From positions 1-53,865 of the IMG/VR virus record IMGVR_UViG_3300032282_004842: DNA of 53,865 bases. One strand, given 5' to 3'. The stretch is from a virus. Within the stretch, counting starts at the first letter, position 1; each line of letters begins with the position of its first letter. Below the pieces are notes generated by a model, which saw only the letters and a list, made by a program, of their open reading frames with translations, was not told the origin of the DNA and ran no database searches. A program made the position numbers and the translations under genes. Below are positions 9,153 through 17,895 of this stretch, piece after piece.

Positions 9153-12100
9153 TATGTTTTTCTATAGTAATTAAGTTTATTATTCTCAGCCTCTAAATTA
9201 TCTGAATGTACTTTGTTTGATTCTTCAATAATTGTCGCGTCAGTTTCAACTGCGGTTACATTTATGTTAAATTTAATTTCTTTACTACTTTTTCTACTTT
9301 TAAAGGTTGTAAATTTAAATTTCTTTTTATCTGTTGGTTCGTTGAATTTCTCAACTCTTTTTAATAATTTTTTTATAGTTTTTTCATCATATACTTTCTC
9401 ATCCAATTTTAATAAACCACTATACGTTGCCGATGGTTTATTGTTAAAATAATTTTGAATTTCAGTATAATTTGTGAAAAGCAATTGTTTCATTATCTTT
9501 TCAAATTCTGGTTGTCCGATTGAGGGGTTAACTAAATTTATAGTACTAGTTAAATCCTCATACATTTTTGGTGTATTTGTTTCAATGTATTCAATACATG
9601 TTTTATATTCGTTGTATATAAAGTCAGATGTAAAACCAGATAATGTGGATGACGTTACTTTTGGTACTTCAACGTAACTGTCTTTTGCAAATTTTACAAT
9701 GAAATTAACACTATCAAGAGATTTAACTAAACTATTTCTGTTTGTTTCAATTTCTGTTAATAAATTTCCATTACTAATTTCTTCTAATACTGTTTTGGTT
9801 AAACCTGAAAAGAATGGTTTTAATATATTGTTATTCATGTCTGTTAGTTTTGACCCGGGTAGTTCCTTATCAAAACCTAACATTTCACATAAATAAGTTG
9901 ATGATGAATTATCAATAAAATCATATAATCCCGTTCTAAGACCTTTTAATAAGAACTCAGTTTCTGCACCTTTTTTTGTTAATCCAAATAACTGTAATGT
10001 TTTTCCCGGAGTTAAACTTGTTGAGGTATAAACATCATACTTATTTATCTCTCTATAATCAGGATGTAATAGTAATGTACCTATTTCAGTACCATATTTT
10101 GTAACAACATTATCATATGTGCTAACGTACTTGTCAAAATAGTTCTTGGTGTTTGTGAATACCTCCTCAACATTTTTTGTGTATATTAATTCTGTTCCAT
10201 TTTGTCCTGCGGCTATGTAACTTTCATTAATGTTATTTGTTTTGGCATTAGGGTCAGCACTTGGAGTTTTATAATTTGGATTTTGAAGTTTACGTAGGAA
10301 ATCATCAGTAAACTCTTTGGCATCCATACCATCAATTTTTTCGTTTGTCGATATTGACCTTTCATCGTACATTTCTGTATTTGCAAAAAAGTTTGATGAC
10401 AATGCGTTTTGTAGTCTTTCAACGGGTTTTGATAAACCTTGACCACCAATAAATGCAATTGAGCATGTTACCGATGCAATCATTGGTTGTACACCGATTC
10501 CTTCAGGATTTAAATCCCATACACCTTCATCGTAAGAAATATTAACATCTCTAATAATAATTTTAGAATGATAAAAATCTCCAATTCTTAAAACACAAAC
10601 AGGTGGTGGTCCAAAAGAGGTATTTCTTGCCGCAATATCTGTTTGGTCGGCAATTCCTTTAACAGGTATGGTATCACCAGGTTTTAAACATTGAAGCATG
10701 AATGTTAATCTACTATTTAACCCTTCAGGTGTTGTTGAATGAAATCCAGGGTGGAAGTATTTTAATTTTTCTTTTAAAGATTTAAATTGAAGTGGTGAAT
10801 CTTCTTCAAGTTTTTTAAAATAATGACACTCGGAAAGAGTTTTCATAATGATTCTCTTCATTGGGTCAATTGCTGGTTTTCTTGATGGTCTACCAGGTAC
10901 ATTTATTGTTACGGGTTTAACTGGTTCTGGTTTTGATGTTGATGTTGGTGGTGTTGGTTGTTTGGGTAATGGTGTTATTTTATAATTAGCACTAAATTTA
11001 GATTGTCTACAATAAAATGCGATAGGTGAATATTCTTTTAAACCTGTTATTTTTATAAATTCTTTACCTCTACACTTTTCTTCGGGTCCTTTTCCGTTAA
11101 GACCCTCACCATAATTTATACTATCAATTATTATTTTACCTTCATAATCATAACCTAAAGATTTAAATGTATATTCTTTTTTAACTTGAATTGCAGTACC
11201 AAGTATTATTTCCCTCAATTCGGGTATTCTAACTTTATCATTATCTGAATTAGTTTTGTCAACTGGGTTTATATCATTAATCCATTGTATAGTAGGGTTA
11301 GAACCTGGAGCTTTAATTTTATCAAATACATCTTGTATTATACTATGACTCCTTCTTAATGAAAGTTTCGCATTATAATCATCGGTTGCGGCAGATGAAC
11401 ATGACGATTCGATTGTTATTGTTATATCTTGGGCTGTCTTACCACTTAAATTGGTTTTTATTTCACTTAATGTTTTAATAAATGTGTCGTAATTTGTTTG
11501 AGCGTCCGTAAACCCCTTTGCTAATAAATTTTTTTGAATATCTACCTCACTATCTGTAAATGATACCACGGGTGGGGTTGCTCCATTTGTTTTTTTCGAA
11601 CCAAAAATATATTCGGTTTCCAATATAATTTGAGGGTCGGTTTTACCCGTCATTGTATGTAGAAGTGAGACGAGTGTATTTTGATAAGTTGTTGAACCTA
11701 AAGGGATATATGATTGGTATAAATCAGAATACTTACCGGATGATTCTAATTTAAGTTTTGAACCCGGTATATCATTTGCGAACTTTAATATAATGTTATC
11801 GGCACCACCTTTTCCACCGTTATCTCCCGAACCACTACCACTACCGTTATTAGGGTCAACATTAACGGGACTATCAACAGCCGGCATGTATTCCAATATC
11901 ATATCAGGTTCTTTATTGTTATTTAAAAACGATTGAATTAATGCAGCGTCACTAGAATCTAATTGTGTATATTTTCTAATTAAAGCATAAAAATCAAGTT
12001 CCTGACATCCAGCAAAAAATGCATTAATATAATTTTCAGTTTCTTCATCACTCATATTCTTAAAGTGTTCTCTAACCAATAAGTTTAAAATACTTGGGTG

Positions 12101-14089
12101 GTCGACAACAACTTTAAATGATAACTGTCCCGTTCTAGTTGCATCTTGATATGTATAAATCGGTTCGGGTCTACCTAAGAAGGTATTGTCCGTCCATCTT
12201 GCACTGTTGTTTTCACTAATTTTTAAATCATATGGTGGAAACCACATAACTCTACCACCATTATTTCCTCTTTCACAATATGGTAAATCGTTATAGGTAA
12301 ATCCAGGTGTGTTTGATGTTTTCCAAGCTAAATTTTCGATTGAAAACATATATTTTTGAGCGTAGAATCCATCTCCTTTTTTAATTATGTTTGTTGATAC
12401 CCCTTTGAAATTTTTATTACCGTCGGACATCGGTGCGATATTTAAATTCCACGGTTTACTTCCGCCTCCCATGACACTATCATCAAATTTTCTAATGTTT
12501 GAGGTTCTTTTCATAGTGTCAGAATAGTTCATATATGCCCTATCTTTTGTCCATACCCTACAGTACTCAACTCCTGTCTCTTCTCCCGAAAATTTATCAG
12601 TATACTTAATATTAGAACCTCTTGACATTACCGTTTCACCTTCCTTAAAGATTCTACTTGTTTGGTCAATAACATTACCCACATGTGTACGTGAGGCTCC
12701 ACCATCCTTTGGCATCGAATCCAAAAGTTGTTGTGTTTTATCTAAAATTGAATCAGGTCTAAATCCATATTTTGTAGATAAGGATTCTTGAAGATGACCC
12801 ATATCTTCTTTTCTTTTGTATGTATTTGTACCTGATTTATTGAGTCCTTCAAATGGAATGGTTATTTTACTTTGACCTAATTTATTTTTAGAGTTCTTAC
12901 TAATCCATGTTAAATTACTTCCAATGTTACCACCTTGTGAAATGTTTATTTTTCTTTCAAATAACGCAGCGGCGATAGGGTCAAACATTAAACTAAGATA
13001 GTAACTACTTTTAACTACATTGTCATTAAAATCGGACATTGTAAGTTTAACATCGTTACTTCTATCATCACCCATGTAAGATTGGCCTTTTGGTGCTTCA
13101 AGACCTAATATGTTTTTAACACCTTGTCCAACATTATCTGTAAATTGGAATAATTTAGATGATTGTTGTGACCTAGCTGTTGTTGTGTAATTAGGTGCAT
13201 ATTTTGAATAAGTTAGTAAATCGAATAATACTTGTTTAGGTCCTTGACCCATATGTTCAATAAACAAATCGGAAGGTTTTCTTCCTGGTTTTGGTCTTCT
13301 TTCTATACCAACCATTGAGCCAATCGCACCTGTGATATCTTGTAAGATAGCACCCTCTTGTGTTTTTGATTCAGGTCTATTTTGTATCGGATTTCTTGGG
13401 TTTGTTAAATAATCACCCGGTATTTCACTAAAAGGTAATTGTGTACCCGCAACTGTTTGTAAGAAATCAATACCCTTACCTATTAAATTTGACGATACTG
13501 TAATTCTATTATTAAATTCAATTAACGGTTCTCTACCTGTTATTAAATTTAAAGCGGTCGGTGTATTTCCATTTAAAGCATCGATGATTCTATCTCTACC
13601 AACAGTTGCCGCTTCTAAATTACTTTGTATTCTCGAAAAAACGGGACCTTGTTTATTGTCACGAATATTACTCGTAGCAAATTTCATTAACCTTGAATCA
13701 TTATCAAAGTTCTGACCTGTCATTATACTAATTAAATTAGTCTCACTTTTAATAAATGAATTAGGATAACCTTGAGCAACAACCCCATTATTTAATAAAG
13801 ATAATGTTGGTAATGATGTATTAATATACTCCTCAATTACGTTATTTGGTTGTGTGTATAGATTAACTGAATTTTGACCGTAATAGTTAGCCCAATTTGT
13901 TTTCACATCACCCGGGTCTATATTTGGCATATCCCTTAGTGTTTGTACTGTATAGTTCGCACTAGTAAAAGTCTGAGGTCCATTAGGTACATTAAGAGTT
14001 CTAGCGATTAAGTAATCTCTAAAACCGTCCTTAGAATCGGGTATTCCCGATTTGTTCCTACTGGTGTCAAAATCTAAATAAGTTGGCAT
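9152..14089 (-). CDS. Large tail/baseplate protein with OmpA-like module, 1645 aa
   Basis: 1645 aa. After an uncharacterised N-terminal half, residues about 610-720 contain a conserved-looking block (GGRVMWFPPYDLKISE, then TGQLSFKVVVDHPSIL). Residues about 885-925 (ITIESSCSSAATDDYN then AKLSLRRSHSI) fit the OmpA C-terminal peptidoglycan-binding pattern NxxLSxxRA. A Pro/Thr/Lys linker follows near residue 1050. Residues about 1176-1240 (RDVNISYDEGVWDLNPEGIG, GVQPMIASVTCSIAFIGGQG) look like a tail-tube or baseplate beta-domain. It starts an operon with gp53 and the hub-like gene, with TATTTATA 13 nt upstream. Its place after the tape measure suits gp48/gp54-type baseplate-tube roles, but that link is inference. 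Confidence 0.65.
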   Translation of the reverse strand: MPTYLDFDTSRNKSGIPDSKDGFRDYLIARTLNVPNGPQTFTSANYTVQTLRDMPNIDPGDVKTNWANYYGQNSVNLYTQPNNVIEEYINTSLPTLSLLNNGVVAQGYPNSFIKSETNLISIMTGQNFDNDSRLMKFATSNIRDNKQGPVFSRIQSNLEAATVGRDRIIDALNGNTPTALNLITGREPLIEFNNRITVSSNLIGKGIDFLQTVAGTQLPFSEIPGDYLTNPRNPIQNRPESKTQEGAILQDITGAIGSMVGIERRPKPGRKPSDLFIEHMGQGPKQVLFDLLTYSKYAPNYTTTARSQQSSKLFQFTDNVGQGVKNILGLEAPKGQSYMGDDRSNDVKLTMSDFNDNVVKSSYYLSLMFDPIAAALFERKINISQGGNIGSNLTWISKNSKNKLGQSKITIPFEGLNKSGTNTYKRKEDMGHLQESLSTKYGFRPDSILDKTQQLLDSMPKDGGASRTHVGNVIDQTSRIFKEGETVMSRGSNIKYTDKFSGEETGVEYCRVWTKDRAYMNYSDTMKRTSNIRKFDDSVMGGGSKPWNLNIAPMSDGNKNFKGVSTNIIKKGDGFYAQKYMFSIENLAWKTSNTPGFTYNDLPYCERGNNGGRVMWFPPYDLKISENNSARWTDNTFLGRPEPIYTYQDATRTGQLSFKVVVDHPSILNLLVREHFKNMSDEETENYINAFFAGCQELDFYALIRKYTQLDSSDAALIQSFLNNNKEPDMILEYMPAVDSPVNVDPNNGSGSGSGDNGGKGGADNIILKFANDIPGSKLKLESSGKYSDLYQSYIPLGSTTYQNTLVSLLHTMTGKTDPQIILETEYIFGSKKTNGATPPVVSFTDSEVDIQKNLLAKGFTDAQTNYDTFIKTLSEIKTNLSGKTAQDITITIESSCSSAATDDYNAKLSLRRSHSIIQDVFDKIKAPGSNPTIQWINDINPVDKTNSDNDKVRIPELREIILGTAIQVKKEYTFKSLGYDYEGKIIIDSINYGEGLNGKGPEEKCRGKEFIKITGLKEYSPIAFYCRQSKFSANYKITPLPKQPTPPTSTSKPEPVKPVTINVPGRPSRKPAIDPMKRIIMKTLSECHYFKKLEEDSPLQFKSLKEKLKYFHPGFHSTTPEGLNSRLTFMLQCLKPGDTIPVKGIADQTDIAARNTSFGPPPVCVLRIGDFYHSKIIIRDVNISYDEGVWDLNPEGIGVQPMIASVTCSIAFIGGQGLSKPVERLQNALSSNFFANTEMYDERSISTNEKIDGMDAKEFTDDFLRKLQNPNYKTPSADPNAKTNNINESYIAAGQNGTELIYTKNVEEVFTNTKNYFDKYVSTYDNVVTKYGTEIGTLLLHPDYREINKYDVYTSTSLTPGKTLQLFGLTKKGAETEFLLKGLRTGLYDFIDNSSSTYLCEMLGFDKELPGSKLTDMNNNILKPFFSGLTKTVLEEISNGNLLTEIETNRNSLVKSLDSVNFIVKFAKDSYVEVPKVTSSTLSGFTSDFIYNEYKTCIEYIETNTPKMYEDLTSTINLVNPSIGQPEFEKIMKQLLFTNYTEIQNYFNNKPSATYSGLLKLDEKVYDEKTIKKLLKRVEKFNEPTDKKKFKFTTFKSRKSSKEIKFNINVTAVETDATIIEESNKVHSDNLEAENNKLNYYRKT

Positions 14090-14102
14090 TTATGTTTTAC
14101 TC

Positions 14103-14110
14103 TATAAATA
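14103..14110 (-). promoter_or_regulatory. TATTTATA late-promoter-like motif of the baseplate operon
   Basis: CTATTTATAG on the minus strand; the 8-mer ends 13 nt before the ATG at 14089. Confidence 0.55.
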
Positions 14111-14127
14111 GATGTTTTTTAATTTTA

Positions 14128-15990
14128 TTATCCAACATTTGTGTAATCTCTTTTATTAAGAGAATTCACAATGCTTTTAGCGAACATCGGGTGATTCTCT
14201 AGGTCGGCTCTCCATCTATCTTGATTAACATTAGATTCAAGGGATATTTTAACATCACTATACCCTGTACGGTTGTCAACAGAGGTTGGGGTTGCGGTTG
14301 GGGTTGGGGTTGGAAGTGATTGAGCTCTTATTTTTTTATTTTCATCATTAGCCATTTTGGTGGTTGTTGATTTAAGTTCATTTGTTACTTTTCCTGCCTC
14401 TCCTTCACCCTTTACAATATCCTTTAAAAATTTATTTGCAAAGGCAATATAGCTATCAACACCACCTCTTAAAGATGGGTTAGCTACCTTAGCAAATTGA
14501 ACTTTCATCATTGCAACTATTTCACTAACGTTTAGTGCCATTTTTTGTGTTTCAGTATATTGAGCCTTTGCAATATCCTCTGTCGACATTTTTTTGAATG
14601 TCTCCTGATTTTCCAATAATATCTTTTTTTGATTTTCAGTTAAATCACCTAACGCAATTTCTTTTAATCCTTGGAATTGGTCTGACATGTTTGATACATC
14701 AATTACCATTCTTCCACCTTTCATTCTAGAAATGTTGGTTAAAAATTCTTTTTGTTCTGGTTTTAAATCTAAACCTCTAGCCATTAATTCAGTTGCCGCA
14801 GCAGACCTTTCCGCTGAAGCAATTGCGATTTTACCTAAATCTTTAAAATCCATACCAAGTTCACCCGCTAATGCTCTAACTTTTCTTAAATTTACACCTG
14901 TAAGTTCAAATTTACCTTGTTCTTTATTATATGTTGCCAATGAACCGGCAACACCAATTAGTGCATCTTGTAATCCCTCAACATTATTTGTTGCCATATA
15001 CATAAGTTTTAATGGGTCATTGAAATCTCCAATTGCACCACCGATTGCCTGTAAATTAGCAGATAAATTTATTGCTTTATCAGGGTCAAAAACATCTTCG
15101 GCAATTTTAAAAATATCAGACATGTTCATTCTAAACTCAACTGATTTTTGAACCATTCGATTTAAACCTTCAACACCTTTAGAGAATCCATATTCATTAA
15201 TTCTACTAATATTGTCTGCCGTTTCTTTAACTACTTTTCTGGCGTTTAATCCTAACCTTAGTGATGATTCCCCACCTTTTTCAAATGAATCTAATGTATT
15301 TTCGGCGGATACACCAACCAATTCATATTGTCTGAAATAACTACCTAATGTTCCCATATCCTCAACGAACGCTCTTGAAACAGATGGTAATTTCCCCATC
15401 ACTTCAGTACTAAATGATGATAATCTACCAGTTTCTCTCATCATTTTAATTACAGTATCGGAAACATCTTCTAATTGATAACCAAAGGCGGCCGCGGGTT
15501 GTATGGTGTCCCTAATATTGTCCCTTAGAGCCTCTGACATATCTCCTGATATACTAAGTGCGGAATTTACATCATTATGTAATTTTACTTGGTCTTTTAA
15601 TATATCCTTTATACCATTTAATGAAGCTACAAGTCCGTTCTGTATTATTGTTTGAAAACCTTTACCGATAGAGCCTTCTTTACCAAAAAAACTCTTTACC
15701 ACATCCGATACCGTTTGAAGTATTACTGATGGTTCAATTATGGAAGGACCACTAGTATAACTTTTTACTGAGGAACTAAGATTTTGAACACTTAAAAAAT
15801 CCGGTGTGTTAATATTTTGTGTGTCAGTTGTGTTTGTTGTTGGTTCTTTTGAATTATATGTTGACCAATAAGAATTAAAATTATTCATTAAAGAAACATT
15901 GGATTTCACTTCTGTGCAGTCCATAAATTCTTTCTTATAGTCATTATAAGAAAGTCCTGATTTAATATCTTTAATAAGATTTGCGGCCAT
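14128..15990 (-). CDS. Tail tape measure protein
   Basis: 620 aa, mostly helical with many small residues. Features typical of phage tape measures: an internal helical repeat-like core (RLGLNARKVVKETADNISRI, NLSANLQAIGGAIGDFNDPL), the segment LAGELGMDFKDLGKIAIASA followed by ELMARGLDLKPEQKEF, and a C-terminal Thr/Pro stretch (PTPTPTATPT). A tape measure sets tail length and is ejected through the tube. At 620 aa it would specify a short to medium tail (T4 gp29 is 590 aa). Directly upstream lie the chaperone and its frameshift extension, the usual arrangement. TATTTATA ends only 3 nt before the ATG; the next in-frame ATG is at residue 23. Confidence 0.85.
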   Translation of the reverse strand: MAANLIKDIKSGLSYNDYKKEFMDCTEVKSNVSLMNNFNSYWSTYNSKEPTTNTTDTQNINTPDFLSVQNLSSSVKSYTSGPSIIEPSVILQTVSDVVKSFFGKEGSIGKGFQTIIQNGLVASLNGIKDILKDQVKLHNDVNSALSISGDMSEALRDNIRDTIQPAAAFGYQLEDVSDTVIKMMRETGRLSSFSTEVMGKLPSVSRAFVEDMGTLGSYFRQYELVGVSAENTLDSFEKGGESSLRLGLNARKVVKETADNISRINEYGFSKGVEGLNRMVQKSVEFRMNMSDIFKIAEDVFDPDKAINLSANLQAIGGAIGDFNDPLKLMYMATNNVEGLQDALIGVAGSLATYNKEQGKFELTGVNLRKVRALAGELGMDFKDLGKIAIASAERSAAATELMARGLDLKPEQKEFLTNISRMKGGRMVIDVSNMSDQFQGLKEIALGDLTENQKKILLENQETFKKMSTEDIAKAQYTETQKMALNVSEIVAMMKVQFAKVANPSLRGGVDSYIAFANKFLKDIVKGEGEAGKVTNELKSTTTKMANDENKKIRAQSLPTPTPTATPTSVDNRTGYSDVKISLESNVNQDRWRADLENHPMFAKSIVNSLNKRDYTNVG

Positions 15991-15993
15991 ACC

Positions 15994-16001
15994 TATAAAT
16001 A
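15994..16001 (-). promoter_or_regulatory. TATTTATA motif 3 nt before the tape measure start
   Basis: The minus strand reads CTATTTATAGGTATG. If this is a -10-type element, transcription would begin at or about the A of the start codon, giving a leaderless mRNA. Confidence 0.5.
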
Positions 16002-16003
16002 GA

Positions 16004-16160
16004 TTAAGTTTTATTTTCTATCTCAATAAGATAGTTTATATAATACCTTCTAATATAGACAGGCATTCCCATAATATCCCCATAAGAGAATCCTCTTTTT
16101 ACTAAGAATAGAATTTCGTCTAATTGACCTTTTTTATAATCCGTAGAAAGGGCGAAAAAA
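16004..16160 (-). CDS. Frameshift extension of the tail assembly chaperone
   Basis: In the +1 frame relative to the chaperone, an open stretch runs from the T6 run (16155-16160) to TAA 16006-16004. It encodes 49 residues after the shift, including KKGQLDEILFLVKRGFSYGD and MPVYIRRYYINYLIEIE. It has no ATG except one 22 codons from its end, so it is most likely made as a fusion. The site reads TTT TTT CGC: P-site tRNA-Phe can move from UUU to the overlapping UUC, and CGC is a rare codon here. A +1 shift skipping base 16154 would give a 292-aa fusion. The helical tail with a MP-x5-R pattern resembles small proteins that follow gp26/51 homologues in contractile injection systems. It ends 13 nt before the tape measure ATG. 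Confidence 0.65.
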
Positions 16161-16883
16161 CTCCACCCCGAACCCAATTTCAACTTGGGTTTTGTCTCCT
16201 GACGGGGTGGTTACTTCTCTTTTTAGGTCTAAACTTGGTTTGTTTTCTTTAATAAATTTTCTGAAATCTTGTGAATCTTTGATTGGTAATTTTTCAATGA
16301 AGTTTCTAATGTTCATCATATCTTTATTACCAGCTACGGTCTTAATCATCATTTCAAGTTGTTTTGTGACGATTGGTGGTACACCGTTCCCATTCCAACT
16401 TTTTTCAATTTCATCAATTTCTTTTTGTTGTTTTGGGGTTAAGAATTTAAATGTAATTTCAATGTTTGATTTTGGCATAACATACTGAAATTCTCCGTTT
16501 GCGTCCGGTTCAAGTTTAAATTCTCTAAATGATATTTCACTTAAATCAACAACGGCAGTAAATTCTTTATCTGTTTTTGTATCATTAAGATAGAACGTAT
16601 ATTCAGGACCGAAAGCCGTACTTCTTAAAAAGATTAAAACCGCCTGTTTATCTTCATCCGAAATTTCGTCAACAATAAAATCCCTATCTAAAATTTTTCT
16701 TTTTAAAAGTTCATCTATTACACTATTATTTTGAATTAAATTCTGAGCGGAAAGAATGTTTTCATCTGAAGCGGTTAGATAACCTACTCTAAGTGATTTC
16801 TTCTTATTTGCATAATGAATACCTCTTGAAGGTAATTCCACGACATCATACGCAATCGTGGGGTCAATTCTATATTCTTCCAT
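16134..16883 (-). CDS. gp26/gp51-family (T4_baseplate) tail assembly chaperone
   Basis: 249 aa. The N-terminal pattern YDVVELPSRGIHY, then VGYLTASDENILSAQNLI, NSVIDELLKRKI and VLIFLRSTAFGPEYTFY matches the T4 gp26/gp51 family (Pfam T4_baseplate), proteins needed for hub or tail assembly. Its place just before the tape measure matches the G/GT chaperone genes of other phages. The zero frame ends EFFRPFYGL, and a conserved +1 extension lies behind a UUU_CGC site (see the entry at 16004). The leader is A-rich. Upstream, a TATAAATA motif (the T4 form) ends 10 nt before the ATG. Confidence 0.78.
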   Translation of the reverse strand: MEEYRIDPTIAYDVVELPSRGIHYANKKKSLRVGYLTASDENILSAQNLIQNNSVIDELLKRKILDRDFIVDEISDEDKQAVLIFLRSTAFGPEYTFYLNDTKTDKEFTAVVDLSEISFREFKLEPDANGEFQYVMPKSNIEITFKFLTPKQQKEIDEIEKSWNGNGVPPIVTKQLEMMIKTVAGNKDMMNIRNFIEKLPIKDSQDFRKFIKENKPSLDLKREVTTPSGDKTQVEIGFGVEFFRPFYGL

Positions 16884-16893
16884 AAATTTGTTT

Positions 16894-16901
16894 TATTTAT
16901 A
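16894..16901 (-). promoter_or_regulatory. TATAAATA motif (T4 late promoter form) before the chaperone gene
   Basis: The minus strand reads TTATAAATAAAAC and the 8-mer ends 10 nt before ATG 16883. This is the T4 late consensus itself and the reverse complement of the usual motif in this phage, so it may be chance. Confidence 0.3.
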
Positions 16902-17021
16902 ACTATATCAATTTACGAAACTTCAATATAAAAGTAAAGGTTATATTATGTTTTTGAATTGAGTGACCCCTTAATGAATTTATTCCATTACATTCTTTTT
17001 GATATATTTTACAAATAAAAA

Positions 17022-17047
17022 TTCCCGTATATATATTTATACGGGAA
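17022..17047 (-). terminator. Terminator downstream of gp19
   Basis: A perfect 10-bp stem TTCCCGTATA/TATACGGGAA with a 6-nt loop. Reading leftward it is followed by TTTTATTTG. It lies 46 nt after the gp19 stop and would end the abundant tube transcript. No clear T-run follows on the plus strand. Confidence 0.8.
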
Positions 17048-17092
17048 CTTACCAATATTGTAAATGGATAGGTGTATTTTAATGTAAAAAAA

Positions 17093-17581
17093 TCAATAAA
17101 CTTGGATACATCTATCCATTCTTAAACCAGCTTGGATAGTTGCTATATCATCTCTTGAGTAATCTAAATCTCCAAAGCTCAAGGTTGTTAAAAACGTTCC
17201 TTGAAGAATCCATTTTTCTACCACGACACCCGTTGGGTCCAACATTTCTAATTCAATATCTTTTTTATAACCAGCAGCATATCCCATACGACCTGTTACT
17301 GACTCCGCATGTAAACGAAACCATTCCATTAACGCTTGTGACGCTGAAGGACCAATAGGGTCTTTAAACGTTACTGACATTTCTTCCCACTCAAATCTAC
17401 CGGCAACATAAGTTGATGTATTGATGAACGGTATTGCTACTGAAGTAATTTTTGCTTTTGGTCTGGATGTTGCCGATACATACCATTCGTTGATACCTAA
17501 TGAAGAAGGAAATCTCAAGATGAATCGGTTAACTCTTTTCGGTTCGTATGGAACCGGCATTTTCATTAATAAATCTGCCAT
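17093..17581 (-). CDS. gp19: Tail tube protein gp19
   Basis: 162 aa, the usual length of T4 gp19 (163 aa). The pattern PKRVNRFILRFPSSLGINEW, then YVSATSRPK, SVTFKDPIGP and ALMEWFRLHAES is typical of the gp19 tube family, which stacks as hexameric rings to form the inner tail tube. It ends with TGA, showing that TGA is a true stop in this phage. It is a single-gene unit: TATTTATA lies 37 nt upstream and a strong terminator follows. This isolated, long-leader layout fits a highly expressed gene. Confidence 0.95.
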   Translation of the reverse strand: MADLLMKMPVPYEPKRVNRFILRFPSSLGINEWYVSATSRPKAKITSVAIPFINTSTYVAGRFEWEEMSVTFKDPIGPSASQALMEWFRLHAESVTGRMGYAAGYKKDIELEMLDPTGVVVEKWILQGTFLTTLSFGDLDYSRDDIATIQAGLRMDRCIQVY

Positions 17582-17618
17582 GTGTATTTTTTGGTTTTAA
17601 TTTTTTTATTTACTTTAT

Positions 17619-17626
17619 TATAAATA
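17619..17626 (-). promoter_or_regulatory. TATTTATA late-promoter-like motif of gp19
   Basis: TATTTATA on the minus strand, 37 nt before the ATG at 17581. The leader is A-rich and has no Shine-Dalgarno sequence. Confidence 0.55.
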
Positions 17627-17664
17627 TACTCTTATTTAAAAAATATTTTTTTTATTGGAAATAC

Positions 17665-17695
17665 TTGACTTTATCAATTATTTTTCGTATTTTTT
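17665..17695 (+). promoter_or_regulatory. Weak plus-strand promoter candidate
   Basis: TTG at 17665-17667 and TATTTTTT at 17688-17695, spaced by 20 nt, fits the Bacteroidota form TTTG-N19-21-TAnnTTTG with one mismatch in each box. It would drive a transcript into the CTAG-rich repeat toward the terminator at 17863. Confidence 0.25.
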
Positions 17696-17702
17696 CTTTA
17701 TA

Positions 17703-17784
17703 CTAGTATTAATTACTAGAAATAAATTAACTAGATTAATAAAACTTGAAAATAAATAACTAGATAATAAAATACTAGTTCTAG
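17703..17784. repeat. CTAG-rich imperfect repeat
   Basis: CTAG starts at 17703, 17716, 17731, 17760, 17775 and 17781. Two imperfect copies of an about 29-bp unit containing TAACTAGAT(T)AATAAAA are recognisable at about 17721-17749 and 17750-17778. Confidence 0.6.
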
Positions 17785-17862
17785 TATACTGGAGCATTTA
17801 TACTGGGTATTATAATTTTATATTTTTTATACTTTTTTTGTTTCACGGGAAACATATAAGTT

Positions 17863-17890
17863 GGGAAGGTTTTTACACCTTCCCTTTTTA
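17863..17890 (+). terminator. Plus-strand intrinsic terminator next to the sheath stop codon
   Basis: An 8-bp perfect stem GGGAAGGT/ACCTTCCC, loop TTTTAC, then TTTTTATTTTATT on the plus strand. On the minus strand the stem is followed by AACTTATATG, not a T-run, so it suits a plus transcript better than the sheath transcript. It could still slow RNA polymerase after gp18. Confidence 0.65.
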
Positions 17891-17895
17891 TTTTA

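Larger units (their letters stand above)
17703..17890 (+). ncRNA. Candidate small non-coding RNA between gp19 and gp18
   Basis: The 314-nt space between the tube and sheath genes has no gene. It contains a plus-strand promoter-like sequence, six CTAG tetramers within 82 bp and a plus-strand intrinsic terminator, so a transcript of about 180-190 nt is possible. No known RNA family was recognised. The alternative is simple spacer DNA. Confidence 0.25.

Noticed and set aside
16894-16901. T4-form TATAAATA as the true late motif of this phage
   Set aside because: Most other genes carry TATTTATA in gene orientation; this single site is its reverse complement and may be chance.
17582-17895. tRNA gene in the tube-sheath spacer
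   Set aside because: No cloverleaf with a T-loop (GTTC) and acceptor stem could be formed.
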